Assembly: GCF_026151205.1 (NCBI RefSeq)
Contig: NC_087075.1
Coordinates: 5,970,858-6,034,857, forward strand
DNA: 64,000 nt
Source: Bolinopsis microptera
Taxonomy: Eukaryota > Ctenophora > Tentaculata > Lobata > Bolinopsidae
Direction: 5' to 3'
The notes under the pieces were generated by a model. It was not told the origin of the DNA. It did not search any database and worked only from the letters and a program-made list of their open reading frames with translations. The translations under genes were made by a program, and so were the position numbers. How positions within the stretch are numbered: the stretch's first letter is position 1; every line of letters starts with the position of its first letter. Below are positions 45,986 to 58,000 of the stretch, one piece after another.

Positions 45986-48261
45986 TCTTTATGAACACAA
46001 TAGCCTGGGATCCCCAGGTTGAGATAAGTATTCCACCCAATCAGATAATGGAAAACAACATTTGGAAAAAAAAAACCAATAGTCTTACACACAAATGCAA
46101 TTATTAAAAAAAGTAGTTCTGATGCCCGAAAAGCAACGTTAATTAAGATAGACACCTGCAAGATTAATTAGTCCGGCGCAGAAAATAAACCATTAATTGC
46201 AGGTGCAGCCTGAATACTAGCATCTCGTCCTAATTAAAGGTAGTCTGAAAGTTCAATAGAATGTCTCATAATGAAAGCTACAGAGATCTAAATACAAGGT
46301 ACTATAGAGCACCTGTTATAAAGACTGGCGAATCATACCCAAACCAGCAATAACTGGCGCATGAATTATCAGAATTATGCAGTAATGAAGATCATGTCCA
46401 TTCTTATATCTGCTTGTACGCTTGGTTGATTCTCTAGCTAATTCAAAACTCGATAAATCTAAGCAATTACCCCACACACTTTGGGACCCAATCTAGCTGA
46501 ATTGAAAATATCACAACGATAAATTCGTGTCCCTACCCGGAAATCCACCGACTATTCTTCATAATTATTTAGTATTAACCTCGCGTCAACTTATTGAATC
46601 AAAATACAAGCTGTTGGATTTATCAACAAATCGATTTTTATCAATAGTTCCAGGTGCCTGCCATGCACGACGCATTTGCACGTGCCTATCGTTTTTTTTC
46701 GGGGTCTAATTATCCTAACATTGTCAAGGTGCTGAACAGTATGAGTATCCACTAGCCAGGTGTATTATCATCGCAGCTGGTGTTGGAGATAAGGTAACTA
46801 TGATTAGAATATAATGAGATACTCCGGTCTCTAGACCATCTAGCTCATTATGAGCGTGAAGTTCCAGAGACCGGAGACCATGGACCGGAATATGTTTCTG
46901 TGAATCCGAGTGATGACGAGCTTTTTAGCAAGGAAATTGGCATTAGTCGTGCTAATTGGCATTAGTCGTGCTAATTGGCATTAGTCGTGCTGCTGTGAAT
47001 GATTTATAAATGTTTCAGGGAAAAAATCCTTTTGTTAAAGGTTTACTGTTTAATTGCTACCCGCCAGTTTTATCAGTATATGTGCGAAAAATTATTATTG
47101 AGTGTGGTGACCTACAAATATTCCCAGAAGGGCGAACTTCTGTAGGCAAAATAGGCAAATAATATAATAGCTCCGGAAGAAGAACAAGTTGAAGGCGAGA
47201 AACGGCGGAGGTTGGAATGATTGGCATTTATTAACATTATACCGTAAGCAGCATCGTAGGTAAGGGCCACTACTATACCATAGAACTATACATACCGGAA
47301 GGTACCGTTGTTCGAGCCAACCATTTAGTGGCGAATAAAATTGGCAAATCTACCTTCCTACAAAAATCAAAGCTTCTAATAATCGAGGTTACTACTAGTT
47401 ATGAAGAGGCCGTCTTTAATAAAAAATGCCGCCAATAAAGTAGGCCACCACTGCTAAACAGTCGCTGAGTTCTCATCAAGTAAATAATAATTCAGCTTTG
47501 AGTAGTGATCAGTACGTGGTCAGAGTACGAAGGTGGTCTCCCTGACTCGCATGAGTTTCTTTGAGTATACCAATAATTATAAACATCTGCCAGTCTTGTC
47601 CATGATGCTTCGAAATCAGTAAGCACATTCTTTCTTTTTTGTTTGGAACATCATCAAGTTTAATAAGCTATCCGGTGCGTGCTTAAATATAAATGTTTAA
47701 TTAAATTGTGGTATAAATAATAATGTGATTGACGGTAAATTATCTGATTTAAATATTCTAAAAAGTTAAAATATTGAAAAGCTGTATGATAAGCAAAACA
47801 ATAATATATACATAATCTCGAATACATTATTGCTATAAAACAGCATAACTTACGAGACATATTTAAATGGTACGAAAGTCGGTGGTTTTTCGAAAAAAAA
47901 AACACCATATTTTCGCACTACCAAAATTTAGGTCATCATCATTGTTTTCCCCATATTATTTTTCACGTATTTTCCTTAATTATGACTTGATCAATCTAAT
48001 ATCTACTTATCAATATAGTAAGTTATAAATAGGATTCATCACAATTAATGAACACTAGTATTCGATTATGAATTGCTTTAAAAATGATATTGGATACGTT
48101 CCATTAAAAATAAGCAAGCTCTGACACTACTTTATTATATTGGCCACAGCGGTGATATTTCGGGATTAGTAGTAAATCTTTCAAAGTACGAAATATCTCT
48201 TTAAAAGAGCATCCTAGGCACCTTATAGATATCAAAACGCATAAAAAAGAAAACAAAAACA
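45986..48261. other. Unassigned region
   Basis: Holds a three-copy GGCATTAGTCGTGCTAATT tandem (about 46938-46991) and an imperfect inverted pair CTCCGGTCTCTAGACCAT and CCAGAGACCGGAGACCAT (about 46821-46880). No credible gene is seen. Confidence 0.45.
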
Positions 48262-48636
48262 TCAACCATCTTCTAACTTCTTCCACTCCTCCCTATCTAA
48301 AGCTAAAAATCTAAGGTCTTCGAAATCAGTCAAATTCTTAAGTCTAATATCAAGATTTCTACTAGTCAAGTCTTTTCTAATAACATCTAATAAGTTTAAA
48401 CATGGTCTACCCCGTCTCCCTTCCATAAAAATATCAGAATTTATAGCAAATAACATAGAGGTGTATGCTGGTGAGTCTTCCTGTCCTCTTAAGATATGTC
48501 CTAACATTCTCCATCGAAACTTAGAGACTCTCACAGACAAGGGAGTGACATAACAACGAGCATAGAGTGCCTCATTAGAAATAACCCCAGTAGGCCATCT
48601 GATGTTGAGGATTCTTCGGAGGTGTTTATTTCGGGA
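48262..48636 (-). pseudogene. LINE reverse transcriptase C-terminal fragment, third family
   Basis: On the minus strand about 124 codons are open between stops. They contain RRILNIRWPTGVISNEALY, then SKFRWRMLGHILRGQEDSPA, GRRGRPCLNLLDVIRKDL and LRFLALDREEWKKL. The W-x-LGHxLR and GRRGRP order is the C-terminal tail of endonuclease-reverse-transcriptase LINE proteins. The catalytic domains are missing. It differs from both other LINE pieces in the window. Confidence 0.7.
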
Positions 48637-50280
48637 TTAGTGGAAGATAACAAACACTGTCGGTCTACTATACGTCCTCTGGAGGATTATAAGTTAAGTT
48701 GAGGCTAACTTTCAAAGGCCCCGGAGAAATTGTTTACAAGATGGAACAGCTACGTATAACTAACATTATAAGCTATTATATATTTAGGTACATTACATAT
48801 ACGAATCGATAAAACGGAGTACGATGGAGGCTTGAAGTCGTCTTTTCTCGATCAGCGTGCCTTCAGGAATCTCTAATACAAAGCCGAACCGCATGGAGAA
48901 CGGCACTATGCACAAGACAACGGCACCTTGTCTTTATGTTTAGCTTGTACTAGCTATTGCCGGCTATTGTATAAGTTGCTGGGGTGGAATCGAAATCCCA
49001 AAAACACAGGCTGAATAAAATGTGTGCAATTGCAAAGCGATCTATAAGACTGCTATATTTGGTAACATCCTCGATTTTGATCATAAAGAATACTACTTAA
49101 CATGTGCACGTTCGAGAACTTATAATAAACATATACAATGGCTAGCAAGAACTACTGTCTTGAACACACTAAACCGCTGCACTGCAGTCACTGAGCAGAA
49201 CATTATCATTGATTATGAATCCGGAGAATCTGCACATGTATCATACATTTATGGAACTATTCAAAATCCTTGAATTTGATGTCCCTAGTCAGTCCATTAA
49301 AGATCTTTTCAAGTTCTGGCCTAAAAATGAAAAACTTCGTCTGACGATTTGGAAAATTTGGGTTCAGTTGTCGTCTTGGGATTTACGCTGATTGGGCACC
49401 CAATTAAGCTGATTGGGTGCCCAGTTAACTGACTGTTAACTGTTTGGGAACTAGGTTCAATTGGGTTCAGTCGTCGGTCACCCTTATATTATAAAGAACG
49501 TGATATTTGGCTCTCGGAGTTAAAGGAGATTGCGCAAATTTGGTCCTCAGATTTAAAGAAAAAATGCGCAATTTGTCGCGGAGAACTGAAAAATCGCGAT
49601 TTGTCGCGAGGATCTGAGAAAATCGCAATTTTTCGCGGCAAACTTCAAAAATCGCGATTTGTCGTGGAGAATGGGAAAAATTGCGATTCCGCACGTGCCG
49701 ATTCCCTTTTGACTTTGGCGTGTAGTAGGAAAAATATTAAAAATGAAGCTCCCCTTTAATCTTCCCTGCTATAGAAAGTTTTAAATCATGTTTGAAACTC
49801 GAATCAAGATCAACACGTTTAACCGAAAATGGAATAAACATAGAATTATAACTAAGCAGTGGTATAGAGCAGTAAACACTGGGGTAGACTAGGTTCAGAG
49901 AAAAAAGTTCGTCACCGTATCGTCAGAACCAAAAATACGTAGGTACATGAATCTCGCTTCAAGTTCAATCACTGCACAACGGATATAATAATATATCATT
50001 ATATTTAATGATAATATTAATGGTCAACCAGAGGGGATATAGGTGATGATGTGGGATAAACGAGTCCAGCCTAATATAGTATTAAGTGTGACAAAGTGCT
50101 GACTAATTGAGCTATAAAATGACTAGAGCTATAAAATGACAACGACGTTATGGCTACAACAAGTACGTTATTGGAATTTTAACCTGAGCCTGTTATGTAC
50201 GGCACACACGCGTGATCAGTCACGCTCGCAAATTTGTGTCAGAGTCTAAAGAGTAAAACCGTTGTTTTACATATCTGCGC
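48637..50280. other. Unassigned region with degenerate repeats
   Basis: About 49498-49690 holds diverged copies, about 34 bp each, of a block ending ATCGCGATTTGTCGCG. Overlapping frames at 49022-49391 look weakly protein-like in two registers, possibly a frameshifted transposon gene, but no motif is recognised. GCTGATTGGG and its inverse recur near 49389-49440. Confidence 0.35.
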
Positions 50281-50391
50281 GCGCGCCAATCAGAGGCTGC
50301 CACGTGACTGGTTGCCAGGGCGATTGGTTGTCACGTGACTGGTTACCAAGGCGGATGATCGTCACGTGACTAACACGGTACTTGTCACGTG
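50281..50391 (+). promoter_or_regulatory. Promoter-like CCAAT plus four CACGTG boxes
   Basis: GCGCGCGCGCCAATCAG (CCAAT at 50286) is followed by CACGTG at 50301, 50332, 50363 and 50386, with an inverted CCAAT (ATTGG) at 50323. The first three E-boxes are 31 bp apart, about three helical turns, and two read GTCACGTGAC. CCAAT boxes bind NF-Y, and this E-box form binds USF/MiT bHLH-zip factors. No TATA box is seen. It lies just upstream of the frame at 50502. Confidence 0.55.
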
Positions 50392-50501
50392 TTGCAGAGG
50401 TCCGTGAGACTAAATTAGAAGACAGAAAGTGCAGAGGAAAGTTATCGCTATTATCGGCTATCGCCCTTAACATCTATCTTACCATTACAAGTGTTTATTT
50501 T

Positions 50502-50690
50502 ATGAAGCTGATGCAGAAGAGAAATGTTTCCCGGAAGATAAAACTTTGTGATCGAGAAAACCTTACTAAAACATTGTTTACCCTGGTCACCCTGTTCGGC
50601 CTGTTGACTGTGTATATTGCAATGTTTCGTGAATTTCGCATCTTCTTCAGCGGTTACAAGCAAAAGCTTGAGTCGTTCACGAATAAGTGA
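50502..50690 (+). CDS. Small single-pass membrane protein, 62 residues
   Basis: The frame starts at the first ATG after the promoter-like cluster, 111 bp from the last E-box. It has a basic N-terminus (MKLMQKRNVSRKIKL), one hydrophobic helix at about residues 23-43 (LTKTLFTLVTLFGLLTVYIA) and a Lys-rich C-terminus. The frame is open further 5' with another hydrophobic stretch (LSLLSAIALNIYLTITSVYF) but without an ATG, so a spliced 5' exon is possible. No family is recognised. The promoter context is the main support. Confidence 0.45.
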   Translation: MKLMQKRNVSRKIKLCDRENLTKTLFTLVTLFGLLTVYIAMFREFRIFFSGYKQKLESFTNK

Positions 50691-52002
50691 CTAATGTTAA
50701 AAGTCATCTGGAATTAAAACAGACGAATTTACAAACAAGCATGCCATATAGCTTAGATTATTAAATACTGCTGTTTAAGTTGAACAAAATGTTTAGTTCA
50801 ACAAAATGATTGAAAGCTCTGTTCCAATCATTAAAGCATTAATTCAACCAAGAATATTAAATAATTAAAATGTTGAGTTGAAATTAGTACTGAGTTAACA
50901 AAAACTTTAATTATCACTAATTTGTCCATCTTGTTGTTGGGTATAATTTCTGGAACAACAATAGCATTATGATAATATTAATATTATATGCAGGGTAGAT
51001 TATGGTTGCTCTGACAAACCTGCCGTACGCCCGTACTAGCATTACGAAGCCTGTAATGACAGTCCTGCCAGCCTGAAGAGAAGGTTTGTCTAGCATAGTT
51101 CATCACATGATTACAGATTCCCAAGAATTGTTCATGATTATATTTTACACAAACGGGAAACCCGAAAACAGGAAATGAATAAAAGTAACTCCGTTGAAAC
51201 ATTACATAATAAACTGATAGCGGTTATTGTCGTAAATAAAAGTTAAAATTGAACCACTTTAAAGATCGTTAAATTGCTCGTTTACCGGACAGTCTTTAAG
51301 AATCCTATAATGAGTTATATAGTAATATTAATTAGTATTACCTAAAATATATTGCCACTGTTTAAAGGGTTAAAGCATGAAGGATCTCTACGTGAATTTT
51401 AAATGGTTCATTCACGGCCATTCACAACAACTGCATTTGCCACTATTAAGATTTTAAAGGATTAAAGCATGAATGGCGTCTACGTCAACGTGGGTCGTGG
51501 GAAGCTTCGTGAAATACGATGCTGACTTGCATTACCTAACCAGATTCGCAACACCTCGACACTTGTGAATCTTGAGATGGTAAGTATTACGGTGGAGTTG
51601 ACGTAGGTGGGTGTCACGTGGTTGGTAAGTCACGTGGCAAGTCACGTGGTAAGCTTTGTGATGGGAGGAGGGATGAAATGTTATGACGTACACTCGCCAG
51701 CGCCTCAAATTCCTGTTTAATTCCTGTTTAATTCCTGTTTAATTCATGAGGTGATGACACCTTCCGTCAAACATCCAGTTATGACTCTACTCTGCAGTCT
51801 GCACACATAATCTACACACATGGTTTTCACTCACAGGTAAGGACAAATCTGCCAGGTAATGATACCACGTGTCCACACTGATTTCCTACACGCGGTCTAC
51901 ACGTGGTCTACAAGTGGTCCATCACCGCAAAGAATATGTCATAATTACCGACTGACCAGCTCGTTTCTTACGAGCAAATATTTCAGTAATAATCAGTTCA
52001 AA
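50691..52002. promoter_or_regulatory. Upstream region of the Ly6-like gene
   Basis: Three CACGTGG boxes lie at about 51616-51650 and one at 51868; a run of TTCCTGTTTAA tandems is near 51710-51745. I infer that the promoter of the gene starting at 52003 lies here. No separate gene is seen between 50691 and 51600. Confidence 0.4.
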
Positions 52003-52056
52003 ATGAAACGTCTGTTTTCTTTGTTTGTTGTTTGCGTGTTGATGCACTATGTCGAG
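52003..52056 (+). CDS. Ly6-like gene exon 1 (signal peptide)
   Basis: ATG in AAAATG context encodes MKRLFSLFVVCVLMHYVE, a basic start followed by a hydrophobic core. It ends GAG|GTTAGT in phase 0. Read-through would add only about 23 codons to a stop at 52123-52125. Confidence 0.7.
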
Positions 52057-55000
52057 GTTAGTTTTTTGTGTTTTTTGTTTCAGATACTGCCGTCAGAGGA
52101 ACAACTCCACCGAGGAATATTTTAAGAAGCTCTCGACCTATAAAGGATAATCTCTGGAGTTAAATCTTTCGATTAGAATATAACGTTCGTAAAATTTGAA
52201 AATAAAACGAACATAAGACGCCAACATAGACACAATCGTATGTTGATTTGCCATTGATATCTCAGAAAGATAAAAATGTAGGGAAGATTCCAAATATCTG
52301 TTTATCTGTTTGACTGGGTCGAATGCTTTTATAAATATAAGTATAACCTTTTAACTAGTATGAAGAAATACAAATCGGCCAAGAAATGAATAATTTAGGT
52401 CCCGAAAAATGAACCACCAGGCGTTGTCAAAATCAGGAAATGAGTTAGACGGATTCCCGGAATCCGGGATTCCGGCTAGTATTTACAACTTACTGACATT
52501 GACAAGTAAAGCTGCATTGTAGAGTATTTGTCAAAGAAATTTTAGATTGGAATCACCCGTATAACTGACCAGATCGCACGTGAAGTGACGTGATGTCGGA
52601 AAGGTTACGTGATTTCTGGCTGAGACTCGTGTCTGACTACAGGAACATACTACAAGCCATTAGACCAAAAAGTCTAAAAGTGGTGAGGCTGAAAATTCTG
52701 TATATTCAAAATATATATCTGATTGAAGGTGTATTGGGAAAGAATAAAGAAGGAAGCTTCAAAGTTCTTTCTTGTCATTTAAAGTTATGGTATGCCACAG
52801 AGTATGGATAAGTCGGTAACAGTGAATGGTGATATGATCTCACATTCCGTAGTAACTGACCGTAGTAACTTCTTCGAGTCGAAGAAGTGGTTAGGTTATC
52901 ATCATCATAACCCGACAGTTTACTATTTTATGACCAATTGTGTAGTTGGTCTTTTGGACATTGTTGCCACTATGCCAGCAACCAATGGAAATAAACGTTT
53001 ATGTAATCAATCTAATCGGCAAATGAAGCGTTATTTTTAGCGGTTTTATTAATTCAAAGCAAACCAATCGAGTGACGAGTAAGATATTTGAAATATAGCT
53101 CGTAAATTTTGAACGGAGTCCAGCAATTACTCTTCCAGTTTGTCTTTAAATTCAACACTCTAATCGGGGATTACGTACTTCTAGCTCACTATTACGTACT
53201 TCTAGCTCACTATTACGTACTTTTAGCTCACTATTACGTACTTCTAGCTCACTATTACGTACTTCTAGCTCACTATTACGTACTTCTAGCTCACTATTAC
53301 GTACTTCTAGGCGGTCCAGCGACAAGCCAAGCGGCGGTGTATGAGATGCTACGACATATCAGCAGCAGGGTCCGCTTGGTTTTTAGCGGACGAGAAAACC
53401 GCTGAAGCAATTCAGCGTTTCTACGATGAGGCTGAGGAAGAATCAGTCGACGGGGAGATATTAGAGGCCAGCTCAAAAAGTGGTATGTAACTAGGATTGT
53501 ACCAACAGTTGTAGGGATTAATATTTTATAATGTTGGCGCAATGGGCTAGCCGTTAGAATTATATACTAATCTGGGAACCTAGGACTACTTATGAGTCTA
53601 GATAACGGCGACCACACCATTACAATGAATATGCTGAATAGTTATGCAAATCATTTACAAATGTTCAAGTTAAACATCAATGAATCTGTGGAGAGACGTA
53701 TAAGTTAAGGACCCCAATTTTGTTATCATTAGTCAACATGGACTTTAAATGACTTTAAATTACTTTAAGTTTTAATGGACTTTAAATAACGATTTCTGGT
53801 ATTCGTTCTCCGAAGACGAATTGTACTCGATTTATTAACGAGTAATCAAAAGAAATATTTATGACTTAGAGTGATTTAACTCAATCGTGGTCACAACTTA
53901 AATTTTTTCTCTCTTTCTCTGCTATTGTCGAACGTCGCTGGCCTCCTGCCGTAAAATTGTATATGTTAACAAAAATATGATTTTCAGGGGGAAAGTTGCG
54001 GAACTGTCCGATTTTCCAGAATGTAACTACAAATTCCACGGATAGTCCGGACGTTGTGGAATGTGAAGTTTGGGAAGTCTGCACTACAATACACCTAACG
54101 TTAGTGGAGCTTATCCAAGATTTCAAAAAACTGGAACCTAAAAAGTAAAATGTTATCCAAAATTTAGATGAAAAATCTCAGTTTTGTATGTTGTCAAATA
54201 GTTTGTGAGACATCAAAACAAACAATGCAAGTAAAACCCCTCTTTACTTTGACCCTTATTAGCTTATTACTTTAACGAACACTTATTTATGGAGCAAATG
54301 AAAGGGTTCACTTAAATAGCAGTATAATTAAATCGTAAATTACCATGTCTATTACTATCACGTCATGATGCTCGAGAATTTGATTCGAAGGCGGATGACG
54401 AGTGAGCCATTATAAAAGAATAATTGTATCACGTGAATATATTGACATGGGGTAAACGATAACTTCACTATTTTATAATAGAATTAAGATTATAAATAGT
54501 GGAGGCTATTATCAGTAATTAGTAGGTACAATATAATGCCATTCCAGATATCCATAATCCATATTCCAGACATGGCACATGCTAATACATATCACGTGGC
54601 ATGCTAATACAGGTCACGTGGCGCGTTTATATGCGACTCGCAGTGAGATATTCATCAATCATCTCACACGACCAAACCTCGTGACATGAATAAAGAAGTT
54701 GGGGGTACAGTTATATAATAGACCACAGACGTGAACAATTACACTTGAGTCTAATCAACATAATCACGGTCACATGATTTTATTTAAATAAATTTAATAA
54801 ATTGAAGGATTGCCGGGCGGGCAGGCGCCCTTTACTGAGGTTGTATTACCGCTGTATCGATAGTAACTGGTAACATGCGGTAACATGCGGTAACATGCAG
54901 TAACATGCGGTAACATGCAGTAACATGCGGTAACATGCGGTAACGTTATATTTTACTAATACTAGTGATTCGGCCTGAATAACTGTCTCAAAATTCAAAT

Positions 55001-58000
55001 AAAGTAATCTGCCGAGATCTTATTCTTCACAGTCAACCAATCCTGGATTAATCTACGTTGAAAACAAGCTTTCAAACACAAGGAAACATTTTACAGGGTA
55101 ACAGTGGACTACCAAATGCCTCTCACGCCAGTGAACGCAAGTTTTGATATGATTCAAAGTGTGAGGGGATGTGCTCTGGAAAACAGTAACGCCAGTCTCA
55201 GGGTGAGCTAAGATCTATTTATGTATCAGCCCACAAGAAAATATAAATAATAGTAAAATATTACAAATATTATATAAATAATAGTGAAATATAACAACAA
55301 GAGTTGAGATCTATATAAATATATGTCAGAGTTCAGACCACAATAAAATATAAACTACAGTAAAATGAAATAATAAATACATAGAAAAAATTAAGTTATT
55401 ACCTTGAATATTTGGTCAAATCAATTTTTGAATGAGTTGAAGTGGTGTGGTGCTGCCTGCTGTGAATAAATTAAGAAAATAAAAGTGCATCATGGAAGAA
55501 TCGATAACAACATCGCAACATTAATCGAGTTCTGTGTTTATAATAAATAGAGCGACGAGTTTAAGCAACAAGTTTTACACACAGTCACAATAATCTTCAC
55601 GTTATCCTAAGTGTGATGAATTGGAGCAGTGGAGCACCTTTATGATTGTAAAACGTTCAATAATTGGTCAAGTAACACTGGTTGCTACATAAGTGCAAAT
55701 ATCTTATACTTGCAGTTGCTGAGTTGCCGCTGAAATATTACTCGAAACCACTTTAACTAAGTTAATTCTAGATAAAGACTTTAGGTTAACCTTAACATCA
55801 CGTGGAGCTTTCCTAGCACTGTTTCATTACCTCCCCTGAGTAATATGAACTATAACAACGTCGGACAATGTCTTTTGCAACACGATTTACTGTAATATCT
55901 AGAGGCTGGAACAAGTTTGTCATGTTGGCGCGCGGGGACTAGCTCATGAACTATGTTGTTGAGTGCCATAATTTCGTTGACTTTTTCCGCCAAGTGACCC
56001 TTGAAAACATCATATACTAGTAGAGTTTTCAGTGCCTCCGGCAGACCAAGGAGAACCTTTTTGTCGTTAACTTACGGCACAATAAAGTTCTCATAGTTGT
56101 CATATTCTGGACAAAAAGTTCGAAGTGGAAAAATGTTTGAAAAAAATTCAACGGACTTTAACTTGGATGGACCTTAAGATGAACGTTAGAGCCTCCAGCG
56201 TTCAATTAATGTCCGTCCAAATAAGGTCCAATAAGGTATTATGCGTAGCAGTTTAAACAAATCGGGTTTAACAGATTGCAGATAGTGATACTGATACGGT
56301 AATCGAAAATTGCCGGAAATAAGTTGGTCTGAAATATTCATAGTTGGTCAGTACGCACTGTACGAACTTTTAAAAGGTGCCGAACTGTACGAATTTTAAA
56401 AAGCTGTCGAGGAATTTTTACCGAATTTTAAACCACTTACCACCGACCGATTTGAAAAACCTTAATCATTTGGCTTCGTCAGAGTTTTGTCGGCACTCTT
56501 TGGGCACTATACAGACAGACATACACTAGACAGACACACACACACACACATCTATTGAGATTATTAGTATATATTGGTTATAATATACTAGATTCGTTCG
56601 TTAATAATACTCACCGATTATAGCGAGGAAGAAGTCAATAGCAGCGATTATATCTTACTATATATAAAGCGAGACGATATATATGGATGGATCCGTGCCA
56701 TTTTACTGACACCACGGCATCAACTTTAACGCCACTTTCCGCAAAAACCGTAAAAGATATACAACTGAAACTTTTTTGACTGGGTCAAATGCCTTTATGG
56801 CCTTCAAATCAGCATAAAAAAATAAAATATTGGCCAAGGAATAAGAATTTTAGTACCCAAAATTTGGACCCCCAAGTGGTGTCAAAAACGCGAATTAAAT
56901 AGATATTAATTATTTTAGTCTCTTGAGTCTTGACACCACTTTAGGGTTAGACGGGTTCCTGCTAGTTTATATAGAGCACATAGTTTTCCCAGCCCAAAAC
57001 ATTTCCAAGTTCAGTGATGTTCAGTCTAGGGATGTAGTGAACAGTGTTACTTGTCACGGAGGGAGGCATTCTTGCCTTGGTAAATTTCATTATAGGAGCG
57101 ACCCCTGATGTACAGTGGTACAAAAGTCAGTCACAAACCGATGCCGACTATTTGGAGTATAAAATAAAATAAAATCTCGGTTATGTAATTCTCGTTATAT
57201 AGCACCACGCAGGAGAAAATATCGCGTCTAGACCATCGTAAGTTTGACGCAGTTAAACTAATGGCAAGAATATACCCTCTCACAGGTTGAGATGTATCGG
57301 GAGTGGGAATACTATATGTAATTATAATCTGCTTTACAAAGTTGTCGATCTCTTTTAAATTGCACGTTCATCTATAAAAGTTCAGCACTGAACTTTCTAC
57401 TTTTCGATGTGCTGTGCACCTATGGAATGGTTGTTTAAGAAACAGCTTATCAATTCAATTAAATAACTTTAAAATCTGGTTTATAAAATGCAATCGTTTA
57501 ATGAGTGCTGTAGCATCAATCCTGATCTCTATGATATATTAGTAGTGATATCGCAAAGAAATCCAATTTAAATCAATGATATTGCGTCAAGTGAAAATTA
57601 TTTTTAGTGGTCGCTTTCTTTGAACAAAATTCTTAATGATTTTAAACCATGAAATAAATCTTGACTCATATCTGATTTCGTGATAATAGTACTGGTAGAT
57701 AAAGAGTATTTTAACCTCGCTAAAAGCACCGGTCGTTTGAAAAGGTACTTATCTATCAAAGGCCTGACATCTGAGTTAATTTAAGACTTAAGTTCTTTCA
57801 ATTAAAGTTCGAAAATTTATGAAGCGAATTTTCCCGAACTAATCCCGAACTGAAAAAAGGTGCCGAACTGTACGAATTTTTTACGACTTTTGTACGAACT
57901 GACCAACTATGGAAATATTAAGTGTTATGATATTGTAGCCGATCCAAAATTTATGCTTAAAACTGAAGCTTAGTAATTGGTCCAGGGTTTTTTGGTCAGG

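Noticed and set aside
53297-53542. 81-residue minus-strand frame
   Set aside because: It is antisense to exon 2 of the Ly6-like gene, which has better splice, phase and motif support.
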